Origin: Cymodocea nodosa | Taxonomy: Eukaryota > Streptophyta > Magnoliopsida > Alismatales > Cymodoceaceae | DNA length: 64,000 bases | Direction of reading: 5' to 3' | Assembly (NCBI GenBank): GCA_036874045.1 | Contig: CM072340.1 | Span: 8,819,001 to 8,883,000 of the forward strand | Shown: positions 45,331 through 57,660 of the stretch, piece after piece | Position numbering within the stretch: position 1 is the stretch's first letter | Layout of the letters: every line of letters begins with the position of its first letter | Translations under genes and position numbers: made by a program | The notes under the pieces: model-generated | Seen by the model: only the letters and a program-made list of their open reading frames with translations | What the model was told of the DNA's origin: nothing | Databases searched by the model: none

Positions 45331-46609
45331 AAATTCAAAAGAAAACCACAATTGCACGTATCACACAGGAATTAACTCGTGGAATGAAGAAGAAATCACC
45401 ATCGTTGATATGAATGAAGGAAATCCAACCAATCATTTAGGTAAAAGTAGTTACTACTAAAAGAAATATAAAAAGAAAAGGAGAAATACGAAGGAGTTGG
45501 AAAGATGTGGAGAACTGTGCTAACTGCAGGAAGCGTCGGAAGTTCCCTGAAGCTTCACAACACCACCATAATCACCAACCATTGGAGATATGTGAGGATA
45601 CTTTCTGGATGTTGGGTTGATTCCAAGCCAAACATGGTGATTGACAATCACTGTGAGGAGTGATCACGTCGTAGGAAGGAAAGCCATTTTCACCAAGTAC
45701 TGACTCATATCTTAAGAGATCGTAAAGCTGTTAGCCTTGGTTTCGGATTGATGCCAATATACTAAAGAGGAAATTAACTTACAAGTCTCAATTCGCAATT
45801 CTATAGGGAGAGGAGGTGTGACTGTAAGTAATTAAGTTTTCAGTGGTGTAATTACGTCGCATGTAGTGATTGAAGTTTTTACTATCGATAGAGAATATCT
45901 ACATTTCATCTTTTGTTCATCTTCAAGAACATTTCAAATCAAAAAATACCAAAAACTAATTATCGGTGTTTATGGTTAGCATTTATGTGTTGTATTGTTT
46001 GTTTTGTATCGTGATTAATGTTATCATTGTCAGTATTGTGAATGTTTCGTATTTATTTGGTTCAGAAAATAGAAAATAGTTTTATTGGTTACTGAAAGTG
46101 ATTCGTATAGAATACTCAAAAATCTTAATGGTTATTGTTCGAAATATCTAAATGTTAGTATTGATTAATGATAAATCTCAAATTAACTAACATTAAAAGC
46201 TTAATTGATATTATTTACATTTTGTGGAACTACCCAATGGATGGCTGAATTCCTTTATGAATAGCAAAAACTTAATTGGAAATTACTGGTTAGGCTCATG
46301 GAGTTAATTTAAGTCCATGAGGGTGGTTCATTGAATTAACTGTAACTCCACGAACTAAGTCTGTTAAGTTAGCAGTAAATCAACAGAGTGCTTAATTGAA
46401 CAAATATAAAACTCTAGTTATAAAAATTAAAATAGTACATTATTCTTACTCAATTTCTATGGGATCGACTTATACTTACACACAAATACAATAGACACTG
46501 TGCACTTGCAGTTAAAATACAAATTAGACTTAATAGCTAATTTGTGTGAAAAGTTGTTTGTTTACTTCTAAAAGAAATTATTAAAATAAACATAAAAACA
46601 AATCAAACA
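45331..46609 (+). repeat. 5' LTR of Athila F, second part
   Basis: Continues the LTR from the point where 43171 stops, matches 14335-15670 of Athila A, and ends CAAACA at 46609, seven bases before the primer site. Confidence 0.87.
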
Positions 46610-46616
46610 AGTTTTC

Positions 46617-46634
46617 TAGCACCGTTGTTGGGGA
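46617..46634 (+). other. Primer binding site of Athila F (tRNA-Asp)
   Basis: TAGCACCGTTGTTGGGGA, a drifted form of TGGCGCCGTTGCCGGGGA, seven bases behind the LTR end as in Athila A. Confidence 0.82.
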
Positions 46635-46710
46635 TTGAAAAGTTAAGCAACTGTAGTGCTGTTTTGTTTTAATAGCATAAAAAGTGTTGTGTGTTTTTAT
46701 AATTGAGAAT

Positions 46711-47700
46711 ATGGCATATGCTTATACTCAAAAATTTCTGAAAGTTGTAGTTAGCATATGTGAATTCTGTAATTTAGAAGGTCATGACATTGCTGATTGT
46801 TTGAAATTGAGACGATTGCGGATGGTTAGATCACATGAACAACAAAAGAATTATCTCCAATGCAATAGAACTGAGTATGAGAATCCTATAGTTTACCCCA
46901 CTAATAGTCAATTTAGAATAACTAATATGTCAAGAAATAAGGAAGTTTGAGATAAGTATAATAGGCTTGAGTGTAGTTTAAAGCAAAACTTAGACAAACT
47001 GGAATAATACATGTATTATCAACAAGAAGTCAACCAGATAAACTATAAGGAAAATTATTCAAAATCGAAAATTGATATCATCTATGAAACTAAGAAAACC
47101 ATAATGAAAATTGATTAAAAATTGAATGCAATGAGATTAGATGATCTAGAAAGAAAGCTAAAAGCACTAGATGAATTTACAATGAAATTATAAGTTATGC
47201 AAAATGAGAATACAGATGAAAATTTTAATGTTGAAGATTTGCATAATTTGTAAAACATAAAGATAAAAGAAAATATCAATGAAATAGGAGTTAAGAAATG
47301 TAATTTAAAATTTGAAACAATAGAAAATCAAAATCATAAAAATGGAAAACAAGAAAATCATGAAAGTAATGAAAATTTGGAAGATGTGTGTATAACATTA
47401 AGATCTAGAACTTACGTCCCACCTAGAATTCAAAAAGAAAACAAAATGGAAGTAAGTAAGAACAAAATTCAAAATGAAAATGAAATGTCTAAAAATTTAG
47501 AAAATAATGAAGAAATTTCTGAACCTGAAAATGAGTCTAAAAATGATCAAAAGAATGAAACAAAAGAAAAAGAATCTCTTAAATCACAATCATTAGCGCC
47601 CTATTTTGAAAGATTAAAACAAACAATTCTTGAAAAACAAAAAAAAATTAGAGAAATTTTTAAAAAAGTACAAGTTAACATTTATTTGTTAGACTTATTG
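46711..47700 (+). pseudogene. Athila F zinc-finger ORF
   Basis: Start at the ATG at 46711 (MAYAYTQKFLKVVVSICEFC), conserved with Athila A. The CCHC knuckle is CEFCNLEGHDIADC. Later parts include VCITLRSRTYVPPRIQ (about 47380-47430), the VTLRSG-box equivalent, and APYFERLKQTILEKQKK. It matches Athila A along its length and is broken in several places. Confidence 0.8.
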
Positions 47701-48590
47701 CAAAAAATGTCACTTTGTGCTAAATTTCTTAAGGATTGGTGTACTAAGAAAAGTGAGCGAAAAGTTTTAAGAAAAGTCTTTTTAGCTTAGCAAAGTAGTT
47801 CTCTATTTCTACTACAAATTCCTAAAAAGTTATCTGATCCAAGAATCCCTATTATATCATGCACAATAGGAAATACCATTTTGGAAAAAACCTTAATAGA
47901 CCTAGGTGTAGGTATAAATGTTATACTTAATGATATATTTGCTTCCTTAAGATTAGAAGGCTTAATCCCTACTAGGACTATCATTCAACTAGCAGATAGA
48001 AGTATAAGATACCCTAGAGGAAAAATAGAAGATGTCCTAATTAAAGTAAAGAACTTCATCTATCCTATTGATATTGTTGTTTTGGATTCCCAACAAATTA
48101 AACATCAAAATCATGATACATCTTTAATTTTAGGAAGGCTATTTCTAGCAACATCAGAGGCTATTATAAACTATAAAAATGGAATGATGAAATTAGCAAA
48201 TGGTAATGAGAATACTGAAATAAATATTTTCAAACCAGAAAGAGATAACGAGTTAGAAATGTCCTTACATACTATAGACTTTTTAGAGGATGAAGGAGAT
48301 ATGCTAGATGATGTGATTCAAGAAGAATTAAATAGGCAATTAGATATTGAAAATTTAGAAGTAAGTGAAAATATAGATGGAGACTTAAACATAGATGTAG
48401 AAGGAGATCAAGAAGAGTTTAATATCGAAGAGGAAAATGTTAAATTAGGAGCTTTAGCTTGTAATGGTCAACACTTAGATTTAAAACCTCTACCTCCTGA
48501 ATTGACCTATATCTTTCTGGAAGAAGAATGGACTTGTCCTATCATTATTACATCAGATTTAAAAGAATATCAAATATCTAAATTAAAAGA
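47701..48590 (+). pseudogene. Athila F protease and linker
   Basis: MSLCAKFLKDWCTKKSERKV leads in. The active-site text LIDLGVGINVILNDIF (about 47890) deviates from the DLGA form. It is followed by QLADRSIRYPRGKIEDVLIK and a long acidic linker (EFNIEEENVKLGALACNGQH) to LKPLPPELTYIFLEEEW. Fossil. Confidence 0.83.
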
Positions 48591-48942
48591 TGTAGTAAAG
48601 ACATAAAGAAGCAATAGGATGGACTATGGCTAACATAAAAAAGTTAAGTTCTACTTTATGCTGTCATTATATATATTTAGAAGAGAATGCTAAACCAATT
48701 AGAATTCCTAAGAGGAGATTAAATCTAAACCTTAAAGAAGTACTTAGGAAGGAAATAGTGAAATGGTTAGATGGTGACATAATATATCTGATTTCTGACA
48801 GCTCATAGGTTAGTCCAATCTATGTAATTCCTAAGAAATTAGGATTAACAATTATCAGGAATGAAAGTCAAGACTTGATACCTATTAGAATTCAATTAGG
48901 CTAGAGAGTGTGTATAGATTATAGAAAACTAAATGTTGTGAC
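48591..48942 (+). pseudogene. Athila F reverse transcriptase, beginning
   Basis: Text such as KPIRIPKRRLNLNLKEVLRK and the start of the DYRKLN box, matching 17760-18105 of Athila A, up to the insertion point of copia E. Confidence 0.85.
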
Positions 48943-50392
48943 TGCTAGAACTCTTGTATTTTTATAATGCAAAAACTTATGTGAGGAAACAAATTGTATT
49001 TCACAAATTTCACAAGACATAGCATACTAAAGATCAGAAGGCAAATAAATAGATACAGGTAGTTTAGAAATTGCTGCTATAGAGATATAAGAACTTTGGA
49101 TAGTTACAACATAGGTTAAAGCTTAAGTATCCAAAAGAAGAAGAAAATCAGATGGTTAATGTTTCCAGAAGACCACTTAAAGGTAGCAAGAAAGTTTTTC
49201 GAAAAGTTACAAGGATAACTATCTAAAAATAAGAAGGGTTTTGGAATGTTAGATAAAAGGTTTGAACTTCTTTCGAAAGTTAGGACAACTAACTATGTGA
49301 TAAGTTAAGTCATTTATTTCACACGTACAGAAATCCAATCGGAAGCTCAGAAGACTTTCAAAAAGTTAGGAAAGTTATCTAAAAAACAAGATGTTTTTGG
49401 AAGGTTACAAAATGAACTATTCGAGAACATAAGTCATTCAATTATGAACGTGTAGAAATAAAGAAATATGTGTCGAGTAGTTAAAAGCCTTGAAGTATAG
49501 CTGTTCGAGTTTTTTAGAGAGTTACAAGATAATTGTTTGATTTTTAGGAGAGTTACAGACTAACTGACTAAAATTAAGAAGACTCACGTGCAGAACTTAA
49601 AGAATTACGTGACAAATATAACTATTCGAGTTTTTTGAAAGTTACAAGATAACTATTCAAGTTTTTCAAAGAGATACAAAATAACTCTTCAAGTTTTTAG
49701 AAGGTTAAAAGTCTAACTATCCGAAAATCAAATACAATCGAAAGGATGTATAAAGAATAGTATGCAGAATGGTAACTTACCATTTATAGGACTAACTATA
49801 CAATAAGTACAATAGGACAAATACCATTGGAAGAAATATGATCGTTATACCTCTTGGTATAAATATGATTAGTAAAGAGAAGATACAGAACGATTATAAA
49901 ATATTGTGAGCTACTCAAAAATTTCAATAACACACTCAGTCTGCAAATACAGAAGAAAAATATTCTCAAGCATACTACAACACAAAAGCTCCTTACACTC
50001 AAACTCTAGTTCAAAGCTTAAAGTTGTTGGTTCATGAGTTTCTACCTGAAAACTTATTGTTGGTTAAGAGCTTGGACCTAAAAGCTTGAAGAAAAGTTGG
50101 TTGTTGAGCTTCTACCTAAAAGTTCAAGTGTTGGTTCTTGCTTCAACTTGAAAGCAAGTGTTGTAAGTATTTAAATACTTAGTGAAGCCCAAGTGAATCT
50201 TGGGGGTGGACTAGCCAAGTTGGTGAACCACCTAAAAATCTCTTTGTGTTTAGACTTTGTTATTGTTGTGCATGTTTATTAAATATATGTACTCACTCAC
50301 TAAGTAAATCAACTAGTTTAGTTTAAAAAGAAGTTAAAATTACACACATACACCATTTACCCCCCCCTCTTATGAGCCATACATTCCTAACA
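48943..50392 (+). repeat. 5' LTR of copia E and primer site
   Basis: 1450 bp, TGCTAGAACTCTTG...CATTCCTAACA. The U3 is full of TAACTATCCGAAA-type words (49130-49740). The tail has TTTACCCCCCCCTCTTATGA. The primer site TGGTATTAGAGC follows at 50395-50406 (one base off TGGTATCAGAGC). Confidence 0.88.
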
Positions 50393-50445
50393 ATTGGTAT
50401 TAGAGCCTGGTTAATCCATTTAAAGATTTAACCATCTAGATTTTA

Positions 50446-51345
50446 ATGGCACAATTTGCTGAGGGGCAAAACATCCACAAACCTCCTCTATTCAATGGCT
50501 CCAAGTATAATTATTGGAAGAATAGAATCGAGTGTTTCCTTAGGAGTTCTAATGTAAAACTTTAGAAGATTATCATTGTTGGAACTACACTTCCTACCAG
50601 TAATGTTATGGACTAAACTAAGGAGGATGAGAGAATTATCTAGTTGGATGCTCGAGGGTTGAATGCTATATACTATGCACTAACAGCTGAATAGTATAAT
50701 AAAGTGTCTACATATAAATCAACACATGAAGCTTGGAAAATTCTTTAAGTTACACACGAAGGTACAAGCTAGGTAAAGGACACAAAAATCAGCATCTTGT
50801 TGAGAAAACTAGAATTATTTAAAATGAATGATAATGAAAGCATAATTGAAATGTTTTCAAGATTTACTGAGATTATTAACAGTCTTAAAGGCTTGGGAAA
50901 GGAATTCTCTTCATGTGAACATGTACAAAAGATTTTGAGAAGTTTAACTATTGAGTGGAAACAAAAATCCACCTCCATACAAGACTCCAAGGACCTCAAC
51001 AACTACATTGTTGAAGAGCTGTTGGGTAATCTACTAGCCCACGAGGTTCAGATGAAGGATTGGAAGGAACAAGAGAGAACTATTGAAAAGAAAGCTAAGA
51101 AGAAAAGGGAAATTGCATTTCCTTCAATAGAAGAATCTTTGAGTTCAGATGATGATGAGATCATGCTATTGGCAAGGAATTTCAAAAAATTCATGAAAAA
51201 AAAAAAAAGACTAGCTCCTCCGAAAGAACAATTCCTACATGCTTTAAATGCAAAAGGCAAGAGCATATATAGACCTTCTATCCATTGCAAACAAAAGAGG
51301 ATCAAGTGGATAAGAAGAAAAGATGGAAGAACAAAAAGAAAATGA
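50446..51345 (+). pseudogene. Copia E gag
   Basis: Start MAQFAEGQNIHKPPLFNGSK at 50446, a UBN2/DUF4219 gag. Later come LRKLELFKMNDNESIIEMFS, INSLKGLGKEFSSCEHVQKI and ELLGNLLAHEVQMKDWKEQE, each also found in copia G gag. The zinc-knuckle zone near 51270 is eroded. Fossil. Confidence 0.85.
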
Positions 51346-52330
51346 CTATTAAAGCTACTTGGGATGATAGTAGCTCCTCAAGTAGTTCTTCAGATTCTAA
51401 AGATGAAGCTACAGCCAATATGTGCTTTGCAGCACAAGAGGTATGCTCCACTTCTCCTTATTGTTCAGAAAATGAGCATGATGACTTAGATGTAAATAGT
51501 CTTCTTTATATAGTAGATAATTTATATGTTAAATGTAAAGAATATAAGAAAGAGATTAAAGGTTTGAATAATTTTTTAAAAGATTCTTTTGTTGAGTTAA
51601 AAAAAGCTCTTGTTCAAAATAGAAACTTAAAAACTAAAATGGATAAATATAGTTGTGATAACTATGAGTTAAGAGAAGAAAATAAAAATTTATAAGCTGA
51701 AATCTTTCATCTGAAAAGTATTGTTTGCAAATTTACATAAGGTCAGAAAGGATTAGATAAAATTATAGGATCTCAACGATAAAATGGAATTAAATTTGGC
51801 CTAGGGTATGCTACACCACAAGAAGTGCCTTATTGTGGTGGCATGATTCGATTATATAGAGATGGCATTACTGTATTTGCTATTAGAAGAAAATCGGCTC
51901 ATATGTGGTTGCCAAGAGGAAATAAATTCAATATTTTAAGGACTAACTCTGCCAAACCCAAGAAGATTTGAGTATCAAAAGCCTTAATTTCAGTATAAAT
52001 TGCAGGATAACAAAGAGTTTCAAATACGAACAACAAAATGGATTATGGATAGTGGATGCTCAAAGCATATGACAGGTAAGAGAAGATTTCTTGATTCAGT
52101 TAAAAGTTTAAATTTAGGATTTGTTAAGTTTGGTAATAACGGAAAATGTAAAATTACTGCAATAGGAAATATTACATTTGAAAATGGTAGAATTGATAAT
52201 GTTTTGCATGTAAATGGACTAAAACAAAACTTATTGAGTGTAGGAAAATTGTGTGATAAAGGATATAATGTTTCATTTATTGCTGAAAATTGCTATATTA
52301 CTAATCAAAATAAAATTTACTAGCTTTAAA
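51346..52330 (+). pseudogene. Copia E connector and protease
   Basis: A Ser/Asp-rich stretch (WDDSSSSSSSSDSKDEA) is followed by a coiled-coil-like connector (51480-51695). The protease motif WIMDSGCSKHMTGKRRFLDS is at about 52033-52100, with LHVNGLKQNLLSVGKLCDKG after it. DSG is the copia active site. Fossil. Confidence 0.85.
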
Positions 52331-53459
52331 AATTGTTTAATTTAAACACTAAACTTCCATGTGAAAATTCTACAAATAATTCTTATTTGATAGCATCTAG
52401 TGAAGATGACTGGTTGTGGCATAAAAGACTTGTACATGTTAGTATGAAAATCCTTAGAAAGTTATCCAAAAATAATCTAGTTAGGGGATTGCCCAAACTT
52501 AAATTCAAGAAAGACAATGTGTAGTGAATGTATGTCAAGCAAGTAGAAAAGAATTTCTTTACATAACAAAAATGAGATTACCACCAGAAAACCTTTAGAA
52601 TTGTTACATCTAGATCTTTTTGGTCCAATGCAAACATCAAGTCTAGGGGGTCGAAAATATACACTTGTTATTGTAGATGATTTCTCTAGATTAACTTGGG
52701 TAATATTTTTGGCATATAAAAAGGAGACATGTAATGAATTCAGAAATTTCTACACAAGAGTTCAAAATCAAAAGGAACTAATAGTGAAGAAAATCAAAAG
52801 TGATCATGAAGGAGAATTTAAGAATTATGAATTTGAAAGTCTATGTAATACTTTTGGTATATTACATGAATTCTCCTATCTTACAACTCCAGCTCAAAAT
52901 AGAGTTGTGGAAAGAAAGAATAGAACATTGCAATAAATGGCTAGAACTATGTTGAATGGTACTGACCTACTAGAATTTCTTTGGGCTGAAGTTGTTGGTA
53001 CAACTTGTCACATCTCCAACAGAACTCATATCAAATCTATGCTGAATAAGACACCATTTGAACTTTGGTATGATAAGACACCAAATGTTGGATATTTCAA
53101 GACATTCAGATGCAAATGTTATGTCTTAAACACTAGAGATGCTAAAGACAAGCTTGATTCAAAATCAGTACCTACCATACTAGTTGATTATTCATCTAGA
53201 AGTAAAGCATATAGAGTATATTTTGCTAAAGATAGAGGAGTAGAGGAAAGCATAAATGTCTAGTTTGATGAAGATTTGATACAGAATTTAAGAAATTTGA
53301 AGATTGATAGTGAAAGTGAAAATGAAGAATATGAAAAGGATAGATGCAAGCAAAACTTCAGACCCCAAGCATCAAATTAAAATCAAAATAGTTAGAAATT
53401 CAAATCAGATCATTCAATGGAGCAAATAATTAGAAATATAAACAAAGGAGTGTAGACAA
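52331..53459 (+). pseudogene. Copia E integrase
   Basis: GAG-pre-integrase text WLWHKRLVHVSMKILRKLSK (about 52405), then the core LLHLDLFGPMQTSSLGGRKY and VDDFSRLTWVIFLAYKKE, KIKSDHEGEFKNYEFE, PAQNRVVERKNRTLQ, and the C-terminal SMLNKTPFELWYDKTPNVGY (52600-53263). The D-D-E layout is visible. Copia G is inserted at the end of this region. Confidence 0.87.
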
Positions 53460-54819
53460 TGAAAGGACCTCTACATTTTGATAATGCAAAAATCAATGTG
53501 AGGTATCAAAGTGTATTTCTTAGGTATAACAGTTCAGCAAAAGAGCAGAAGATGATACAAATAGTTCAGAGTTTGTTGCAATTGATAAAAAGGATTTTGG
53601 AAGGCTATCAGGCTTAACTATCTGGAAGAGATAGAATTTCGGTAAGTTACCAGGCCTAAGTATCTGATGAATTAGCCTTAAGCAATAGAATCACCATTGA
53701 ATAGTTAGAAAAGTAACTATCCAAAATTACAAGACTTTCGGAGGGTTTTAAAGATAGTTGGCTGAATGATTGGAGAGTTAAGGCGCTAACTATCTGAAAA
53801 CTCAAAGAAAATTGGAGAGTTAGGAAGGCTAACTATCCGAAATTTAAGTCATTGAATTTCCCACATGTAGAAATCCAGACAAAAGCTTAAAGGGATTTTT
53901 CAGAGAGTTAGAAAGTTAACTATCTGAAAAATAAGAAGTTTCGGTAGGTTACAAATTTAACTATTTGAAACTTAAGTTATCCTTTTATACACGTGCCGAA
54001 ATAAGAAAGTAGTCAGAAGCTTAAAGAAGGAAATTAGAGGGTTATTGTAGCTAACTATCCGATAGACAAGAACATTTTGGTGAGTTACAGTTACAAGTAT
54101 CCGATCTTATGACACCTCATGTGTACAACTTGAAATCCTATGTGGCAAAAGGACTTAAGTGACTCTTCAGTAAGTTACAGGTATTCTTCGAAGAGTTACA
54201 TAGCTAAACCTCCAAAAAGCCTAGAAAATCGGAAGGGTATCTTGAAATACCTCTCTAAATGGTAACTTAACAAATTTGGGTCTGAAACTTTAGCAAGTAC
54301 AGTAGAATACATTCGTTGGGAGAAAATATGATCATTACACCTAATGGTATATATACAAGCAACAGACAACGAAGTAAGATAGCTTTTTGCTCATACAAAT
54401 CTATACACCAAGCTCAACAATAGAAAGTCCTCAAGATCAAATCATCAGCAAATACAGATTCAAACTTAGAAGCCCTCCATGCAATATACACTGAGTTCTT
54501 CAAGTAAGTGTTTACTAAAGTACACAAATTGAAAACTTCAGTGAAAGGTTGGTTGGAGCTACGACTCAAAAGCCTAATCAGATTGGTTGGTTCTTGCTTT
54601 TACCTTAAAGCAAGTGTTTATAAGTTTGTGAAAGATTAGTGAAGCCCAAGTATCCCTTGGGGGTGGACTAGCCGTTAGTGGTGAATCACCTAAAAATCTT
54701 GTGTGCATTACTTTTATTGTGTGCTTCCTATTTTGCATTGTTAATTAATCATTCATCTTTAAGAAACAAATTTTATTACCATTCACCCCCCACCTCTAGT
54801 AAGCCATCAGGTCCTAACA
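53460..54819 (+). repeat. 5' LTR of copia G and primer site
   Basis: 1360 bp, TGAAAGGACCTCTACATTTT...GGTCCTAACA, aligning with the LTR of copia E. It is rich in AACTATCCGAAA and AACTATCTGAAA words. The primer site TGGTATTAGAGC is at 54822-54833. Confidence 0.86.
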
Positions 54820-54870
54820 ATTGGTATTAGAGCAAGGTTGATCTTGTTAATAGATTTAACCATCTAAGAT

Positions 54871-55760
54871 CATGACTTTCCACATTGTAGAGGGTTAGAA
54901 TATCCATCGGCCTCCTCTCTTTGATGGTAACAATTATAGCTACTAGAAAAATAGGATGGAGTGTTTTCTCAGGAGTACTGATGTAAAACTCTAGAGAATG
55001 GTTGTACATGGCACACCACTTCCAATCAATAATGAAAGTGACTAGTCTAAGGAGGATGAAAGAATCATCTAGATGGATGCTCGTGGGCTAAACTCAATTT
55101 ACTATGCACTGATTGGTGAACAGTATAACAAAATATCTGCTTGTAAATCTTCTCCTGAGGCTTGGAAGACCTTTCAAATCACATATGAAGGAACCAGCCA
55201 AGTAAAAGATACGAAAATCAGCATTTTGTTAAGGAAATATGAATTATTCAAAATGCTTGAAAAAGAAAGTATTACTAAAATGTTTTCTAGATTTACTGAA
55301 ATTGCAAATGAACTGAGAGGCCTTGGAAGAGACTTTTCTAATCGTGAATAAGTACAAAAGATCTTAAGAAGCCTAACAGTTAAATGGAAGCAAAAATCTA
55401 CCTTTATACAAGACTCAAAAGATCTAAACAATTATTCAGTTGAAGATCTATTGGGAAATCTTCTTGCTTACGAAGTCCATATGAAGGAATGGAAAGAAGA
55501 AGAGGGAGTCACTGAAAGAAAGGCTAAGAAGAAGAAAGAATTAGCCTTTCCTTCAACAGAAGACCAACCAAGCTCGAATGAGGATGAAGTATTATTGCTA
55601 GCTAGAAATTTCAGAAAAATGATGAGATAAGGAGGCAAAGCCAGTTCCTCAAGATCAAAAATTCCTACATGCTACAAGTGCAAAAAACTAGGACACATCC
55701 AACTTTATTGTCCTTTCCAGTAGGAGGAGGACAAACAAAAATGGAAAAAGAACAAGAAGA
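54871..55760 (+). pseudogene. Copia G gag
   Basis: Starts near the ATG at 54871. The part at 55073-55351 reads MDARGLNSIYYALIGEQYNK, CKSSPEAWKTFQITYEGTSQ and LLRKYELFKMLEKESITKMF, the UBN2 domain. The zinc knuckle CYKCKKLGHIQLYC is near 55672-55715, followed by a basic tail. Fossil. Confidence 0.85.
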
Positions 55761-56990
55761 AAATGGCCTTGAAAGCCACATGAGATGATAACAGCTCATC
55801 TAGTAGCTCATTAGACTCAAAAGAAGAGGCATCCGCAAATGTGTGATTTGCTGCACAAGAGGTATGTTCTATATTCCCTTATAATTCAGAAAAAGAAAAT
55901 GATGATCTAGATGTAGATAGTCTTCTCTATACAGTAGATAATTTATATGTAAAATGTAAGAATTATAAGAAAGAATTAAAGAGTTTAAATTCCTATCTAG
56001 AAGATGTCTTTGCTAAATTAGAAAAAGCCCTAGTTGATAATAGGGAATTAAAAACTAAAATGGATAGCTATAGTTGTAAAAATTTTGATCCAAAAAAAGA
56101 AAATAAAAATCTATTATCTGAAATTACTGATTTTAACAACATTGTATATAAATTTACTAAAGGTGAAAACAATCTAAACAAAATCATAGGATCCCAAAGA
56201 ACAAGAATAAGTAAATTTGGCCTAGGGTATGATGTGCCACAGGAAACTCCTTACTATGGTAGAAAAATTAGATCTTATAGAGATAGCACAACTGTTTTTG
56301 TCATTAAAAGAAGATCTACTCATATATGGCTACCAAAAGGCAACAAGTTTAATATGCAAAGGAGTAACATTGATGGACCCAAGAAAATATGGGTACCAAA
56401 AGTCTTAATTTCAACATGATTTGCAGGACTGCAAGGATAAGGAAGCTTAAACGTCCAAGTAGATTATTGACAGTGGATGCTCAAAGCACATGACAGGTAA
56501 GAAAAAATTTCTAGAATCTGTTAAGTCAATAAATTCAGGATTTGTTAAGTTTGGTAATAATAAAAAATGTAAAATTACTGCCATAGGAAATGTGGCATCT
56601 AAAAATGGAAAAATAGAAAATATATTACATGTAAATGGTTTAAAACAGAATCTACTAAGTGTAGGTCAATTATGTGACAAAGGTTACAATATACTTTTTA
56701 CTGCTGAAAACTATTTTATATTACAACAGGATAGACATGAAATCAAATTTACTAGATATAAAGATAATTCAATTTATGCATTGGAATTTCCATTTGATAA
56801 TATATCTAGTGATGCATGTTTAGTTGCTTCTAATGAAGATGAATGGTTACGGCATAAGAGATTAAATCATGTGAACATGAAAATCTTAAGAAAATTGACC
56901 AAACATGATCTTGTTAGAGGTGTGCCTAAACTCAAATTCAAGAGGGATAAACTCTATAGTGACTGTATGATTGGAAAATAAAAGAAATCA
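55761..56990 (+). pseudogene. Copia G connector, protease and GAG-pre-integrase
   Basis: A Ser-rich and coiled-coil connector (55780-56170), a basic stretch VFVIKRRSTHIWLPKGNKF, the protease zone around DSGCSKHMTGKKKFLES (about 56470-56510) with LHVNGLKQNLLSVGQLCDKG after it, then EDEWLRHKRLNHVNMKILRK and LYSDCMIGK (56830-56981). Fossil. Confidence 0.86.
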
Positions 56991-57660
56991 GTACACAAGA
57001 GTATTGAAGACATTGCCACAAGTCAGCCACTAGATCTACTACATTTGGACCTGTTTGGTCCTACATAGACGACTAGTTTAGGAGGAAGAAAATATACCTT
57101 AGTGGAAGTTAATGATTACACAAGATTCGCTTGGGTTATTTTCTTAGCACACAAGAATGAAGCTTGCTATGAATTCAAACATCTTTACATTAGAATTCAA
57201 AATGAAAAAGAATCAACTGTGAAGAAGATTAGAAGTGATCATGGAGGTGAATATGAAAATTCTAAATTTGAAGACTTATGTAAATACCAAAAATGGAGGT
57301 AAGAACAATCCTTAATGCATCTGACCTACCAAAGTTTTTATGGGCTGAAGTTGTAAATACTGCATGTTATTCAATAAACAGAACTCATCTTAGGCCTATC
57401 TTGCATAAGACACCATTTGAATTATGGTATGGTAAAATACCAAATGTTGGATACTTTAAAGTCTTTGGATCAAGATGTTTTGTGCTTAATACAAGGGATC
57501 AAAAGGACAAATTTGATGCAAAGTCTGATCTTGCTCTACTAGTTGGATACTCTTCGAGAAGTAAGGCTTACAGGGTCTATTTTGAACATGAAAGAAGAGT
57601 AGAAGAGTCAATAAATGTATCTTTTGATGAAGATCTAGTGGAAAAATTGAAGTAGCTAAA
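56991..57660 (+). pseudogene. Copia G integrase
   Basis: LLHLDLFGPT-type text, VNDYTRFAWVIFLAHKNEAC, KKIRSDHGGEYENSKFEDLC and FELWYGKIPNVGYFKVFGSR through VGYSSRSKAYRVYFEHERRV and ESINVSFDEDLVEKL. These are catalytic core and C-terminal parts of copia integrase. Fossil. Confidence 0.87.

Larger units (their letters stand above)
42430..48942 (+). mobile_element. Athila F: Ty3/gypsy element, partial
   Basis: 5' LTR (42430-43171 and 45331-46609), tRNA-Asp primer site (46617-46634), zinc-finger ORF, protease and the beginning of RT. Copia E interrupts it at 48943 and no further part is seen in the window. As in Athila A, the zinc-finger ORF follows the primer site directly, with no capsid domain between. 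It is more diverged than A and carries many breaks, so it is probably older. Confidence 0.87.
48943..53459 (+). mobile_element. Copia E: Ty1/copia element, partial
   Basis: 5' LTR (48943-50392), initiator-Met-like primer site (50395-50406), gag, protease and integrase, then interrupted by copia G at 53460. No RT, RNase H or 3' LTR is seen in the window. The LTR and proteins are of the same family as copia G. Broken in several places. Confidence 0.88.
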
